From [Collinsella] massiliensis (GTDB lineage Bacteria > Actinomycetota > Coriobacteriia > Coriobacteriales > Coriobacteriaceae), in contig CAPI01000087.1 of NCBI GenBank assembly GCA_000333815.1, forward strand, positions 1 through 50,432: 50,432 bases of DNA, given 5' to 3'. Below are positions 23,677-32,374 of this stretch, piece by piece. Positions within the stretch are counted from its first letter, which is position 1. Every line of letters starts with the position of its first letter. A model generated the notes under the pieces. It was not told the DNA's origin. It saw only the letters and a list, made by a program, of their open reading frames with translations, and did no database searches. Position numbers and translations under genes: made by a program.

Positions 23677-24396
23677 TCAGGATACCCCGTCACCCTCCAC
23701 GATTTCCGGGTTGAGGAAATCCTCGTCCTCATCCTCGGGGTGCTCGATGGCGCGCTTGGCCGCGAGGGCGCCCTTCACCGTGTAGATGACGGCCGTGATG
23801 AGCGAGAACGCGACGCCGAGGTACACGAGGTACATCCCGAGGGGCACGGTGCGGCCGTCGAGGCCGGGGAACAGCGGCGCGTAGGCGCCCAGGATGCCGA
23901 GGCCGGGAACCTTCGGCAGGCCGAGCAGCATGAGGGAGAAGCCGGTCATGAGCAGGGCCGTAGCGGCCTTGCCGGTATAGACGACATCGATGGGGCGCTT
24001 GTGGAAGCGGCGCACGATGACGTTGCCGATGGCGAGGTAGACGTCGCGCGCGATGATGACGACGCAGACCCACAGCGGGAGCTCCTGGCGCACCACGAGC
24101 CCGAGCACGCCGGTGAAGAGCAGGGCGCGGTCGACGACGGGATCCATGAGCTTGCCGAGCCAGCTCACCGTATGCGTCTTGCGCGCGATGGTGCCGTCGA
24201 GCCAGTCCGTGCTCGCAGCGATGGCGTAGATCACGAGGCAGACATAGCGATTGACATCGGTGATGAAGAGATAGAGAAAGACGAAGGTGAGGACGAGGCG
24301 GAGCGCGGTGATGAAATTCGAGATCGTGAAGACCTGGTTCGAGGGAAACTCGGACGTGCCGACGAGCTCCCGCTTGACCTTCCTGCGAATTCCCAC
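23677..24396 (-). CDS. CDP-alcohol phosphatidyltransferase family enzyme (second PgsA-like)
   Basis: The 239-residue membrane protein has the catalytic motif Asp-Trp-Leu-Asp-Gly-Thr-Ile-Ala-Arg, then Gly-Lys-Leu-Met-Asp-Pro-Val-Val-Asp. It has five or six hydrophobic helices and an acidic C-terminal tail (about 215-239). It is the second family member in the window. Cardiolipin or phosphatidylglycerol-phosphate synthase activity are both possible. The location before a GarA/FtsR-type pair recalls the actinobacterial pgsA2 locus. It uses a GTG start with GGGGAG upstream. No clear promoter is seen in the 84-bp gap to the tRNA-Pro terminator. Confidence 0.82.
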   Translation of the reverse strand: MGIRRKVKRELVGTSEFPSNQVFTISNFITALRLVLTFVFLYLFITDVNRYVCLVIYAIAASTDWLDGTIARKTHTVSWLGKLMDPVVDRALLFTGVLGLVVRQELPLWVCVVIIARDVYLAIGNVIVRRFHKRPIDVVYTGKAATALLMTGFSLMLLGLPKVPGLGILGAYAPLFPGLDGRTVPLGMYLVYLGVAFSLITAVIYTVKGALAAKRAIEHPEDEDEDFLNPEIVEGDGVS

Positions 24397-24480
24397 GATA
24401 CTCCCCTAGCGAATCAACCTGGCACACACTGCTTTGGATGATACCCAAAGGCAGGAGCGTTAAGCCCGGCGACAGTATAC

Positions 24481-24510
24481 AAAAAGGGCGCCGGATCCAT
24501 CCGGCGCCCT
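24481..24510 (-). terminator. Rho-independent terminator of tRNA-Pro
   Basis: AGGGCGCCGGAT (24485-24496) and ATCCGGCGCCCT (24499-24510) form a 12-bp perfect stem. On the minus strand it is followed by five T residues (complement of 24481-24485). Confidence 0.93.
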
Positions 24511-24518
24511 GAATAATC

Positions 24519-24595
<77 letters not shown>

Positions 24596-24624
24596 TAACC
24601 GTGCTGCATCGCACAGCAAAAGAT

Positions 24625-24653
24625 ACTTTACTCAAGTCGTGCCCATTATGCAA
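24625..24653 (-). promoter_or_regulatory. tRNA-Pro promoter
   Basis: On the minus strand TTGCAT (24648-24653) and TAAAGT (24625-24630) are 17 bp apart, about 30 bp upstream of the tRNA 5' end. The TTGCA type of -35 is also seen in the tRNA-Ala promoters in this window. Confidence 0.75.
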
Positions 24654-24686
24654 GCACGAATTATGAAAACCTTGAAGCGCCGCGGT

Positions 24687-25874
24687 TTAGCTCGCCATGC
24701 GCTGGAGGATCTCGCGCGCGAGCTCAGCCTTCGCAAGGACGGGCAGCTCCTCGACGCCGTCCGCCGTGACCCACCAGGCCTTGTCGGTATCGCTTCCGAA
24801 GCCGGAATCGCTGCGGCTCACGTCGTTCGCGACGATGGCGTCGCAGCCCTTGCGGTCGAGCTTGCGCCGGGCGTACGCCACGGGATCTCCCGTCTCGGCG
24901 GCGAAGCCCACCACGACCCGGTCCCCCTTGCGCTCGGAGAGGGCGCGCAGGATGTCTTCCGTGGGAACGAGCTCGATGGAGGAGAGCGGCTCGATGCCCT
25001 TCTTGAGCTTATGGTCCGCGGGATGCGCGGGGGTGTAGTCCGCGACCGCGGCGGCGCAGATGGCCATCGTCGCCTGCTCGAACGACGTGAGCGCCGCATC
25101 GAGCATCTCCTGCGCCGTCTCGACCCGCTCGACCCGCATGCCGTGGGGCGCCGGCGCATCGCAGGGGCCGAGCACGAGCGTGACCTCGGCGCCCATGTCG
25201 CGCGCGGCGCGGGCGAGCGCGATGCCCATCTTGCCCGAGGAGCGGTTCCCGATGAAGCGCACCGGGTCGATGGGCTCATGGGTGGGCCCGGCCGTGATGA
25301 GCACGCGCTCCCCTGCGAGCGCCTGCGACGCGGCGAGCGCGCGCTCAGCCGCATCGGCGATGAGCTCGACTTCGATGAGCCTCCCCTCGTCGACATCCCC
25401 GCACGCGAGGTAGCCCGAGCCAGGCCCCACCTGCGCGACGCCGCGTTCCCGCAGGGTCGCCATGTTCTCCTGCGTGACCTGCGCGCGCCACATGTTCGCG
25501 TTCATCGCGGGGGCGACCACGATGGGCGAGGTCGCGGCAAGGAGCGTCGTGGAGAGCAGGTCGTCGGCGATACCCGCCGCCATCTTCGCGATGACGTTCG
25601 CGGTAGCCGGGGCGACGATGATGACGTCGGCTTCCTTCGCGAGCGAGATGTGGTGGATGGGATCGCTCGGGTCATCGAAGAGGCCGAGCGCCACGGGCTC
25701 GCGCGTGAGCGCGCGGAAGGTCGTGGGATCCACGAAGTGCGTCGCATGCTCGCTCATGAGCACCTTGGCGCGCGCGCCGCGGCGCTGAAGCTCGCGCACG
25801 AGCTCGCACGCCTTGTATGCCGCGATGCAGCCCGTCACGCAGACGAGCGCGCAGCGCCCCTCGAGCGCGCTCAC
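24687..25874 (-). CDS. coaBC: Bifunctional phosphopantothenoylcysteine decarboxylase/phosphopantothenate--cysteine ligase
   Basis: CoaBC makes 4'-phosphopantetheine from phosphopantothenate and cysteine for coenzyme A. The 395-residue protein has the CoaC flavodoxin-like half, with Thr-Gly-Cys-Ile-Ala-Ala-Tyr-Lys, Pro-Ala-Met-Asn-Ala-Asn-Met-Trp and the lid Gly-Ser-Gly-Tyr-Leu-Ala-Cys-Gly. The CoaB half has Ala-Gly-Pro-Thr-x-Glu-Pro-Ile-Asp-Pro-Val-Arg-x-Ile-x-Asn-x-Ser-Ser-Gly and Lys-Lys-Gly. The GTG start at 25874 overlaps the previous stop by 4 bp and has a GGGGGA box. It is the last gene of the run that starts at the ABC-F gene. Confidence 0.96.
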   Translation of the reverse strand: MSALEGRCALVCVTGCIAAYKACELVRELQRRGARAKVLMSEHATHFVDPTTFRALTREPVALGLFDDPSDPIHHISLAKEADVIIVAPATANVIAKMAAGIADDLLSTTLLAATSPIVVAPAMNANMWRAQVTQENMATLRERGVAQVGPGSGYLACGDVDEGRLIEVELIADAAERALAASQALAGERVLITAGPTHEPIDPVRFIGNRSSGKMGIALARAARDMGAEVTLVLGPCDAPAPHGMRVERVETAQEMLDAALTSFEQATMAICAAAVADYTPAHPADHKLKKGIEPLSSIELVPTEDILRALSERKGDRVVVGFAAETGDPVAYARRKLDRKGCDAIVANDVSRSDSGFGSDTDKAWWVTADGVEELPVLAKAELAREILQRMAS

Positions 25875-26599
25875 GATGCATCCCCCTCGTCGTCCGCATC
25901 GACCACGAGGATGCGGTGGCAATAGGGGCATTCGGTGATCTGCCCGCCGCGCTTGACCTCATCGAGCGACGACTCCATGAGCTTCGTGCGGCAGAGGGTG
26001 GGCGTGTCGTCGCGGAGCGCCTCGACGCCGAGGCCCTTGAACGTGGCGGCTGCCTGCTCATACGCGCGCTGAAGCTCCTCGCCGAGCGCGGCGTGCAGGC
26101 GCTCGCGTTCCGCCTGGGCGGCGGCGATGCGCTCCTGGATGTCGGTCGCGACCTCACGGGCGCGCACCGCCTGCGCCTTGACCTGGCCCTCGAGGCGCTC
26201 GATGGCGGTGGTACCTTTCGCCTCGCGTTCGAGTACGCGGTCAAGTGCCCCCTCGCGCTCGCGCTGGTCGAACGCGACCTTGTCGAGGGCCTTGGCGAGG
26301 TTCGAGAGCTCGATCTCGAGGTCCTGCACCTCGCGGTAGTCCGTGAGCCGCGCCGCCTTCGCCTGCGCGCCCTCGACCTGCTCGCGGTAATAGGCCTCTT
26401 CATCGGCAAGATCCGAGAGATCCGTCTCGATATCCTTGCGGGCGCCCTTCACCTTGAGCATCTCCTCGCGGGCGCGCGCAAGGTGCTTGCGCAGGCGCTG
26501 CAGCTCGATGAGCTCGGGGAGCTTGGAGAGCTCGAGGCGCAGGCGCTGCAGCTCGAGGTCGGTTTCCTGCAGCTTCAGCAGGCGTGCACCATCATTCAT
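25871..26599 (-). CDS. Coiled-coil zinc-ribbon protein (C4-type zinc ribbon/DUF164 family)
   Basis: The 242-residue protein has a long charged coiled coil (about 5-185) and a C-terminal zinc-ribbon region. It is a common neighbour of nif3-like genes, and its function is unsettled. The last zinc knuckle is Cys-Pro-Tyr-Cys-His. The first knuckle has only one Cys (Thr-Leu-Cys-Arg) where relatives have Cys-x2-Cys, so only three of the four Cys are present and the His after the last knuckle may help. ATG 26599 overlaps the nif3 stop as ATGA, and its GTGA end overlaps coaBC. Confidence 0.82.
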   Translation of the reverse strand: MNDGARLLKLQETDLELQRLRLELSKLPELIELQRLRKHLARAREEMLKVKGARKDIETDLSDLADEEAYYREQVEGAQAKAARLTDYREVQDLEIELSNLAKALDKVAFDQREREGALDRVLEREAKGTTAIERLEGQVKAQAVRAREVATDIQERIAAAQAERERLHAALGEELQRAYEQAAATFKGLGVEALRDDTPTLCRTKLMESSLDEVKRGGQITECPYCHRILVVDADDEGDAS

Positions 26600-27414
26600 G
26601 CAAGTCTTCCTCCCGTGTAGGTCCACCATGGGCGTTCTTTCCTCCGCGTGCGCTCCGCGACCGCGATGCGCTCGGGAGCTATCCCCGCGTGCTCGCATGC
26701 GCATGCGAGCACCTGGCAGAAGGGCTCCTCGGAGACGTCGTGCCCCAGCAGCACGACACCGAGGCCGCGCGCGGCCAAATCCTGGCACACATGATACCCT
26801 GCCTCGCCGCAGACGATGGCGTCCGCCCCCGCGCGGAGCGCGAGGTCACCGAAATGGCCGAGGCTGCCGCCCATGAAGGCGACGCGCGTCACCTGGGATG
26901 CGGGCGCGCCCCAGACGCGCAGGTCGACGTCGAGGGCTTCCGCGGCACGCGCGGCGAGGTCGCGCAGGGTGCAGGGTTCAACGTCTGCGATCGCACCGTA
27001 GCCGGGCACCGCGGGATCGTCCGCATGCTCGAGCGAGGTCGCGGACGTGATTCCCAGGCGCGCCGGAAGCGCCTCCCGCGCCGCGAGCGAGCGATCGAGG
27101 TTCGTATGGAACGAGAGCACGCTCACCCCGAGCCGAGCGGCCTCGAAGACCGCTGCGCCCGCCTGGGGGCGGTCGGACGCGAGCGGCGTGAAGGCATCAG
27201 GCGCCTCGATGTAGACGGGATGATGCGCGACGAGGACGTTCGCACCCATCGCATGCGCCGCGCGCACCTCCTCGGCCGTGGCATCGAGCGCCACGCGCAC
27301 GAGGCGCACCTCGTCGGCGGGGTCGCCGACGGAAAGGCCGACATGGTCCCACGCTTCCGCCTGCTCGCGCGGGAAGGCATCGAATAGGGCGGCCTCAAGC
27401 TCGCGCACCTTCAT
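26596..27414 (-). CDS. Nif3-like dinuclear metal center protein
   Basis: The 272-residue protein has the Nif3/YqfO/YbgI layout. His-His-Pro appears at about residues 64-66 with Leu-Val-Ala before it, Phe-His-Thr-Asn-Leu-Asp near 102-107, and a C-terminal Gly-Glu-Ala-Gly-Tyr-His (about 203-208). These residues build a two-metal site in a hexameric ring. The YqfO-specific central domain is absent, as in YbgI. Suggested functions (GTP cyclohydrolase I type 2, metal insertion) are unproven. The start overlaps the cysteine desulfurase stop by 4 bp. Confidence 0.9.
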   Translation of the reverse strand: MKVRELEAALFDAFPREQAEAWDHVGLSVGDPADEVRLVRVALDATAEEVRAAHAMGANVLVAHHPVYIEAPDAFTPLASDRPQAGAAVFEAARLGVSVLSFHTNLDRSLAAREALPARLGITSATSLEHADDPAVPGYGAIADVEPCTLRDLAARAAEALDVDLRVWGAPASQVTRVAFMGGSLGHFGDLALRAGADAIVCGEAGYHVCQDLAARGLGVVLLGHDVSEEPFCQVLACACEHAGIAPERIAVAERTRRKERPWWTYTGGRLA

Positions 27415-28586
27415 GGACGGCTCCCTTCCACGATGTCGAGCAGCGCGTCGGCGAACGCGACAAGGTCATCTGGATCGACGCGGTCATCGAACGAGATACG
27501 GAGCGACCCGTTCGCCGCCTCGCCGGGAAGCCCCATCGCCGTGAGGACATGGCTCGCCTCCGCGCTCGCGCTCGAGCAGGCGGAGCCGGCGGAGACGCAG
27601 AAGCCGCGCTGGTCGAGGCGGAGGATGAGGTCCTCGGACTCGAACCCGTCCACGTACACGGACACGATGCCGCCGAGGCGCTCGGCGGGCACCGGCAGAC
27701 CGAGCGTCGCGTGGATGCGGCTCGAGGTGGTGAGGCGCTCGTAGAGCGCTCCGGAGAGCTCCCGAAGGCGTGTCCAATCGGCCTCAGCGTTCGGGGCGAG
27801 CAGGCGGGCGACCGCAGCGAGGGCGAGCGCGGAGCGCACGTCCTGCGTGCCCGGGCGGCGCCCCGCCTCCTGTCCACCGCCGCGCGCCTGGGGCGAGAAC
27901 GGCGTCGCGCGCCTGAGGTAGAGCGCGCCCACGCTCACCGGGGCGCCGACCTTGTGGCCGGCGAGTGAGAGCGCGTCGACGCCGAGCGCGTCCACGTCGA
28001 TGGGCACGTGGAGATAGCCCTGGATGGCGTCGGTGTGAAAGCGCGCGCCCCTTGCATGCGCGGCCTGGGCGAGCGCGCGGATGGGCTGGAGCGCCCCCGT
28101 CTCGTTGTTCGCGAACATGATCGAAACGAGCGCGACGTCGTCCCCGAGCACCCGCTCGAGGTCATCCGGCTCGATGCGCCCATGGGCGCCCGGCTTCACG
28201 ACGTCAACGGTGAAACCCGATCGCCTGAGCGCGGACAGGTTATCGAGGACGGAATCGTGTTCGATCGCGGAGGTCACGATGCGCGTACGGTTCGGCTCAT
28301 GCGCGCGCACGGCCTCCGCGATGCCCGTGAGCGCGAGCACATTGGCCTCCGTGCCGCCCGAGGTGAAGACGACCTCCTGGGGGCGCACGGCGGTACCGAG
28401 AGAGCGGGCGACGTCACGACGTGCGCGCTCGAGCGCCGCGGCGGCCTCCCTCCCTAGCGAATGGAGCGAGTTGGGGTTCGCGCCCGCGATGCGCGATGCG
28501 TCATAGGCGCGCAGGGCGTCGATGGCTTCCGGGCGAAGCGGGGTCGACGCGGCGTAGTCGAGGTTCACCATGCGAGTCGGGTTCAT
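27411..28586 (-). CDS. Cysteine desulfurase (NifS/IscS family)
   Basis: The PLP enzyme releases sulfur from cysteine for tRNA thiolation or Fe-S clusters. The 391-residue protein has Asp-Tyr-Ala-Ala-Ser-Thr-Pro at the start, Thr-Ser-Gly-Gly-Thr-Glu-Ala-Asn, the PLP lysine in Ala-Gly-His-Lys, and the active cysteine in Ser-Ala-Gly-Ser-Ala-Cys-Ser-Ser. This is the group II-like, long-loop form close to IscS/NifS. No mnmA, iscU or thiI is adjacent, so its sulfur acceptor is open. It overlaps both neighbours by 4 bp. Confidence 0.92.
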   Translation of the reverse strand: MNPTRMVNLDYAASTPLRPEAIDALRAYDASRIAGANPNSLHSLGREAAAALERARRDVARSLGTAVRPQEVVFTSGGTEANVLALTGIAEAVRAHEPNRTRIVTSAIEHDSVLDNLSALRRSGFTVDVVKPGAHGRIEPDDLERVLGDDVALVSIMFANNETGALQPIRALAQAAHARGARFHTDAIQGYLHVPIDVDALGVDALSLAGHKVGAPVSVGALYLRRATPFSPQARGGGQEAGRRPGTQDVRSALALAAVARLLAPNAEADWTRLRELSGALYERLTTSSRIHATLGLPVPAERLGGIVSVYVDGFESEDLILRLDQRGFCVSAGSACSSASAEASHVLTAMGLPGEAANGSLRISFDDRVDPDDLVAFADALLDIVEGSRP

Positions 28587-29263
28587 GAACGGGCGCCCTC
28601 GAGCGCGGCCTTCGCGAGCGCGCGCATGCGGTCGATCTCCGCGTTCGGGTCGGCGGCGCCGTACACGGCGGAACCCGCGACGAAGGTGTCCGCGCCCGCT
28701 GCGGCGACCCGCTCGATGTTCCCCGCGGAGATGCCCCCGTCGACCTCGATGCGCGGGCGGGCGCCGACGCGGTCGCAGAGCGCGGCAAGCCGCTCGATCT
28801 TGGTATAGGTGCCCTCGATGAAGCGCTGGCCGCCGAACCCGGGGTTCACGCTCATGACGAGCACCATGTCGAGGTCGGTCAAGATGTCCTCGAGCGCGCC
28901 CACGGGCGTGGCGGGGTTCAAGACGGCACCTGCCTGGGCCCCGCGCTCCTTGATGTGGGAGACGGTGCGGTGCAGGTGCGTCGAGGCCTCGGCGTGGACG
29001 GTGATGATGTCCGCCCCCGCATCGAGGTACCAATCGATCGTCTCGTCAGGGTTCGAGACCATCATGTGCACGTCGAGCGGGATGTCGGTCACGCGGTTGC
29101 AGGCGGCCACGACGTTCGGCCCGAACGTGAGGTTGCCGGTGAAGTGGCCGTCCATGACATCGACGTGGATGAGGTCGGCATGCGAGATGCGCTCGAGGTC
29201 GCGCGCAAGGTAGGCGATGTCGGCGGAGAGGATCGATGGTGCGATGCGGGGTTCGAAGCTCAT
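28583..29263 (-). CDS. rpe: Ribulose-phosphate 3-epimerase
   Basis: The enzyme interconverts ribulose-5-phosphate and xylulose-5-phosphate in the pentose phosphate pathway. The 226-residue TIM barrel shows Ala-Pro-Ser-Ile-Leu-Ser-Ala-Asp, His-Val-Asp-Val-Met-Asp-Gly-His-Phe, Asp-Val-His-Met-Met-Val, and Asn-Pro-Gly-Phe-Gly-Gly-Gln, plus Glu-Val-Asp-Gly-Gly-Ile. ATG 29263 has AAAGGAA upstream. The stop overlaps the cysteine desulfurase start (ATGA). A 59-bp gap separates it from gpsA. Confidence 0.97.
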   Translation of the reverse strand: MSFEPRIAPSILSADIAYLARDLERISHADLIHVDVMDGHFTGNLTFGPNVVAACNRVTDIPLDVHMMVSNPDETIDWYLDAGADIITVHAEASTHLHRTVSHIKERGAQAGAVLNPATPVGALEDILTDLDMVLVMSVNPGFGGQRFIEGTYTKIERLAALCDRVGARPRIEVDGGISAGNIERVAAAGADTFVAGSAVYGAADPNAEIDRMRALAKAALEGARS

Positions 29264-29322
29264 GTCGTTCCTTTCAGCGTGTATGTCGGAATCGCGATTG
29301 GGGGATGTGCCCGCGGCTACCG

Positions 29323-30330
29323 CTACCGGTCGAGCCCGTAGAACTCCTCGGTGGGCGTGCGCACGATGAGGGCCTCGAGCGCCTCGTCGAGCGTCATGCC
29401 GCGGTAGAGCGCCGCCTCGAGGCAGAACGTGATGGGCGCGTCCACGCCGAGGTGCCGGCAGAGCTCGGCGGTGCTCTTCGCGGCCGCGGCCCCCTCGACC
29501 ACCATGTGTGTGCGCGCCTGGTAGGCATCGAGCGATTCGCCATGGGCGAAGGCGACGCCGAAGGAGCGGTTGCGGGAGTGCTCGGAGGTGCACGTCACCA
29601 CGAGGTCGCCCATGCCGGCAAGGCCCATGCAGGTCATGGGGTCGCCGCCGCGCGCGTGCACGATGCGGCTGATCTCGGCCAGGCCGCGGGTCATGATGAG
29701 CGCAAGCGTGTTGTCGCCGTAGCCCGACCCCGCCGCGATGCCGCAGACGATGGCGATGACGTTCTTCACCGCGCCGCACGTCTCGACGCCCACGACGTCA
29801 GAGGACGCGTAGAGCCTGAACGCGGGCGAGATGAGCAGGTCCTTGAAGAAGGCGACGACGCCCGGGTGCTCGGAGGCCACCACGGCGGCGGCGAGCGTGC
29901 CGCGGCAGATCTCCTCGGCGTGGTTGGGGCCGGAAAGCGCGGCGACGCGCTCCGGGTGGCCGAGCTCCTCTTCCACGACCTCCGTCATGAGCTTGCCCGT
30001 CCCCGGCTCGATGCCCTTCGTGAGGCAGAGCACGGGCACATCGGCGGCGATGTACGGGGCGGCCCCGTGGATGGTCGCGCGGATGAAGGGCGACGGCACG
30101 ACGACGATGACACCCTCGGCGCCCTCGAGCGCCTCACAGAAGTAACCCGTGGCGCGCACGTTATCGGGCAGCGTGTAATCGGTGAGGTAGAGCGGGTTGC
30201 GATGGTGCTCGCTGATGCCGGCGGGCACCGGCTCGTCATGCGACCACAGCATGACCTCGTCGGCCCGCGCGGCCGCGACGCCGGCGATCGCCGTCCCCCA
30301 CGATCCGGCGCCGATGACGGTGACCTTCAC
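29323..30330 (-). CDS. gpsA: Glycerol-3-phosphate dehydrogenase [NAD(P)+]
   Basis: GpsA reduces dihydroxyacetone phosphate to sn-glycerol-3-phosphate for membrane lipid synthesis. The 335-residue protein starts with the NAD fold Gly-Ala-Gly-Ser-Trp-Gly-Thr-Ala and has Thr-Lys-Gly-Ile-Glu-Pro-Gly, Ser-Gly-Pro-Asn-His-Ala-Glu-Glu, and the catalytic Lys in Gly-Ala-Val-Lys-Asn. Gly-Leu-Ala-Gly-Met-Gly-Asp-Leu follows. It is placed 3 bp after plsY, which uses its product. Confidence 0.97.
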   Translation of the reverse strand: MKVTVIGAGSWGTAIAGVAAARADEVMLWSHDEPVPAGISEHHRNPLYLTDYTLPDNVRATGYFCEALEGAEGVIVVVPSPFIRATIHGAAPYIAADVPVLCLTKGIEPGTGKLMTEVVEEELGHPERVAALSGPNHAEEICRGTLAAAVVASEHPGVVAFFKDLLISPAFRLYASSDVVGVETCGAVKNVIAIVCGIAAGSGYGDNTLALIMTRGLAEISRIVHARGGDPMTCMGLAGMGDLVVTCTSEHSRNRSFGVAFAHGESLDAYQARTHMVVEGAAAAKSTAELCRHLGVDAPITFCLEAALYRGMTLDEALEALIVRTPTEEFYGLDR

Positions 30331-30333
30331 GGC

Positions 30334-30996
30334 TTACCCCTCCTTCTTGCTGCCGAAGGACAGCTTCGATTCCGTACCGGCGCGCAGGCGCGCGATGTTC
30401 GCCCGATGCGCCCACACGACCGTCCAACCCAGAAGCGCCCACACCGCGATGACGGCAGGGGAAAGATAGGGCACGAGGATGGAGACGGTGAGCGGGACGA
30501 GCGCCGCCGTCACGATCGAGCCCACGGAGACGTACCGCGTGATCGCGACGAGCATGATGAAGATCGCGAGGTGGATGAGGGCGAGCGGCCAGAAGAACCC
30601 GAACAGGATGCCCACGCCTGTGGCGATGCCCTTGCCGCCGTGGAAGTGCAGGTAGGGCGAGAAGATGTGCCCATAGAGGCAGGCGAGCGCCACGAAGGCC
30701 ACCATGAGCTGGACGCTCACCCCGGGCGCCCAGGAGATCCCCCATAGGACGCCCATGGCGGCCCGCATGCAGATCGTGCCCTTGAGCAGGTCGCAGACGA
30801 GCGTGAGCGCCGCCACCTTGGGACCGGCGACCCGAAGCGCGTTCGTGGTGCCGATGTTGCCCGACCCCTCGTGCTGCAGGTCCTTGTGGCTCATGGCCTT
30901 GGCGAGGATCTTCCCGAAGGGGATCCCGCAAATGAGGTAGGACACGAGCATCAAGCCGAGCGTGGCGTAGACCGCCACATCCACTCCATAGGTCAT
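30334..30996 (-). CDS. plsY: Acyl-phosphate glycerol-3-phosphate acyltransferase PlsY
   Basis: PlsY transfers an acyl group from acyl phosphate to glycerol-3-phosphate. The 220-residue membrane protein has about six helices and the three PlsY motifs: Gly-Ser-Gly-Asn-Ile-Gly-Thr-Thr-Asn, Phe-His-Gly-Gly-Lys-Gly-Ile-Ala-Thr, and the C-terminal Ala-His-Arg-Ala-Asn-Ile-Ala-Arg-Leu. It begins 1 bp after the der stop and is followed by gpsA, so the glycerol-3-phosphate producer and first acyltransferase are paired. Confidence 0.96.
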   Translation of the reverse strand: MTYGVDVAVYATLGLMLVSYLICGIPFGKILAKAMSHKDLQHEGSGNIGTTNALRVAGPKVAALTLVCDLLKGTICMRAAMGVLWGISWAPGVSVQLMVAFVALACLYGHIFSPYLHFHGGKGIATGVGILFGFFWPLALIHLAIFIMLVAITRYVSVGSIVTAALVPLTVSILVPYLSPAVIAVWALLGWTVVWAHRANIARLRAGTESKLSFGSKKEG

Positions 30997-30997
30997 G

Positions 30998-32338
30998 TTA
31001 CTCCCCCGCTTCCTTGCGATCGTGCTTCTTGTGGAAGTACAGGCGGATGGGCGTGCCCTCGAAGCCGAACTCGGCGCGCATGCGGTTCTCGACGTAGCGG
31101 CGGTACGTGTCGTTCACGAGGTCGGGGTGGTTCACGAAGAAGGTGAAGGCGGGCGGGTTCGTGCCGGTCTGCGTCACGTAGTGCATGCGCAGGCGGCGCT
31201 TGCCGTCCACGACGGTATGGCCGAACTCGCGCAGCCCCGTGAGGAAGCGGTTGAGCGCCGAGGTGGAGATGGTCTTGGCGCGCTCGGCGGCCGCGGCGTC
31301 GATGAGCTTCCAGATCTTCTCGACCGAGCGGCCCGTGAGCGCCGAGATGCGCAGGATGGGCGCCCAGGGGGCAAGCGTCATGCGACGGTTCACCGTGTCG
31401 AGGGCCTGCTCGCGCTTGTAGTCGTCGTCGAGGAGGTCCCACTTGTTGAGCAGGATCACGAGGGCGCAGCCGCGGTCGATGGCGAGGTTCGCGACCTTCT
31501 GGTCCTGCTCGGTCATCCCGACGCCGGAATCCACGACGAGCAGCGCCACGTCGGCGCGATCGATGGCACGGAGCCCGCGCACCATGGAGTAGTACTCGAT
31601 GTTCTCGTACACGGTGCTCTTCTTACGGATGCCCGCCGTGTCCACGAGGCGGTAGCGGCGTCCGTCGCGCTCCACGTAGGTGTCGATGGCATCGCGCGTG
31701 GTGCCCGCGATGTCGGAGACGATGGAGCGCTCCGAACCGATGATCTTGTTGAAGAGCGACGACTTGCCCGCGTTCGGGCGGCCGATGATCGCGACGCCGA
31801 GCGCATCGGGATAGGGATCGTCCTCGTCCTCCCCTTCCTCGGGCAAAAGCGACACGACCTCATCGAGCAGGTCGCCCGTGCCGTGCCCGTGGTGCGCGGA
31901 GATGGGACGGGGGTCGCCGATGCCGAGCGAGTAGAACTCCCAGAGGCGCTCGTCCTCGCGGGCGGGGTTGTCGAGCTTGTTCACGAGCAGGAGGACCGGC
32001 TTCTTCACGCGCTTCAGCATGCGCGCGACCGATTCGTCCTCCTCGGTGACGCCCACGGAGCCGTCGACGACGAAGAGGACCACATCGGCCTCCTCCGCGG
32101 CGGCGAGCGCCTGGTCGCGGATCGAGGTGGAGAAGACGTCATCGCTCTTCATGGGCTCGATGCCGCCCGTGTCGACGAGCGTGAACTCGCGTCCGTTCCA
32201 ATCCGCGTCGTGGTACGAGCGGTCGCGCGTCACGCCGCGGCTCTCATGCACGATGGCGTCGTTCGTGCCCGCAAGGCGGTTGACGAGCGTCGACTTGCCG
32301 ACGTTCGGCCTTCCCACGATGGCGACGATGGGTTTCAT
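30998..32338 (-). CDS. der: Ribosome-assembly GTPase Der (EngA)
   Basis: Der is the double-GTPase needed to mature the 50S subunit. The 446-residue protein has two G domains. The first starts Ile-Val-Gly-Arg-Pro-Asn-Val-Gly-Lys-Ser and the second Ile-Ile-Gly-Arg-Pro-Asn-Ala-Gly-Lys-Ser. Each has its own G3 (Asp-Thr-Gly-Gly / Asp-Thr-Ala-Gly) and Asn-Lys-x-Asp motif, and a KH-like C-terminal domain follows. ATG 32338 has AAGGAG upstream and is preferred over an upstream start at 32368. Confidence 0.98.
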   Translation of the reverse strand: MKPIVAIVGRPNVGKSTLVNRLAGTNDAIVHESRGVTRDRSYHDADWNGREFTLVDTGGIEPMKSDDVFSTSIRDQALAAAEEADVVLFVVDGSVGVTEEDESVARMLKRVKKPVLLLVNKLDNPAREDERLWEFYSLGIGDPRPISAHHGHGTGDLLDEVVSLLPEEGEDEDDPYPDALGVAIIGRPNAGKSSLFNKIIGSERSIVSDIAGTTRDAIDTYVERDGRRYRLVDTAGIRKKSTVYENIEYYSMVRGLRAIDRADVALLVVDSGVGMTEQDQKVANLAIDRGCALVILLNKWDLLDDDYKREQALDTVNRRMTLAPWAPILRISALTGRSVEKIWKLIDAAAAERAKTISTSALNRFLTGLREFGHTVVDGKRRLRMHYVTQTGTNPPAFTFFVNHPDLVNDTYRRYVENRMRAEFGFEGTPIRLYFHKKHDRKEAGE

Positions 32339-32374
32339 GCGCACTCCTTCGTATCGGTGCCCTCGCACCGGGTG

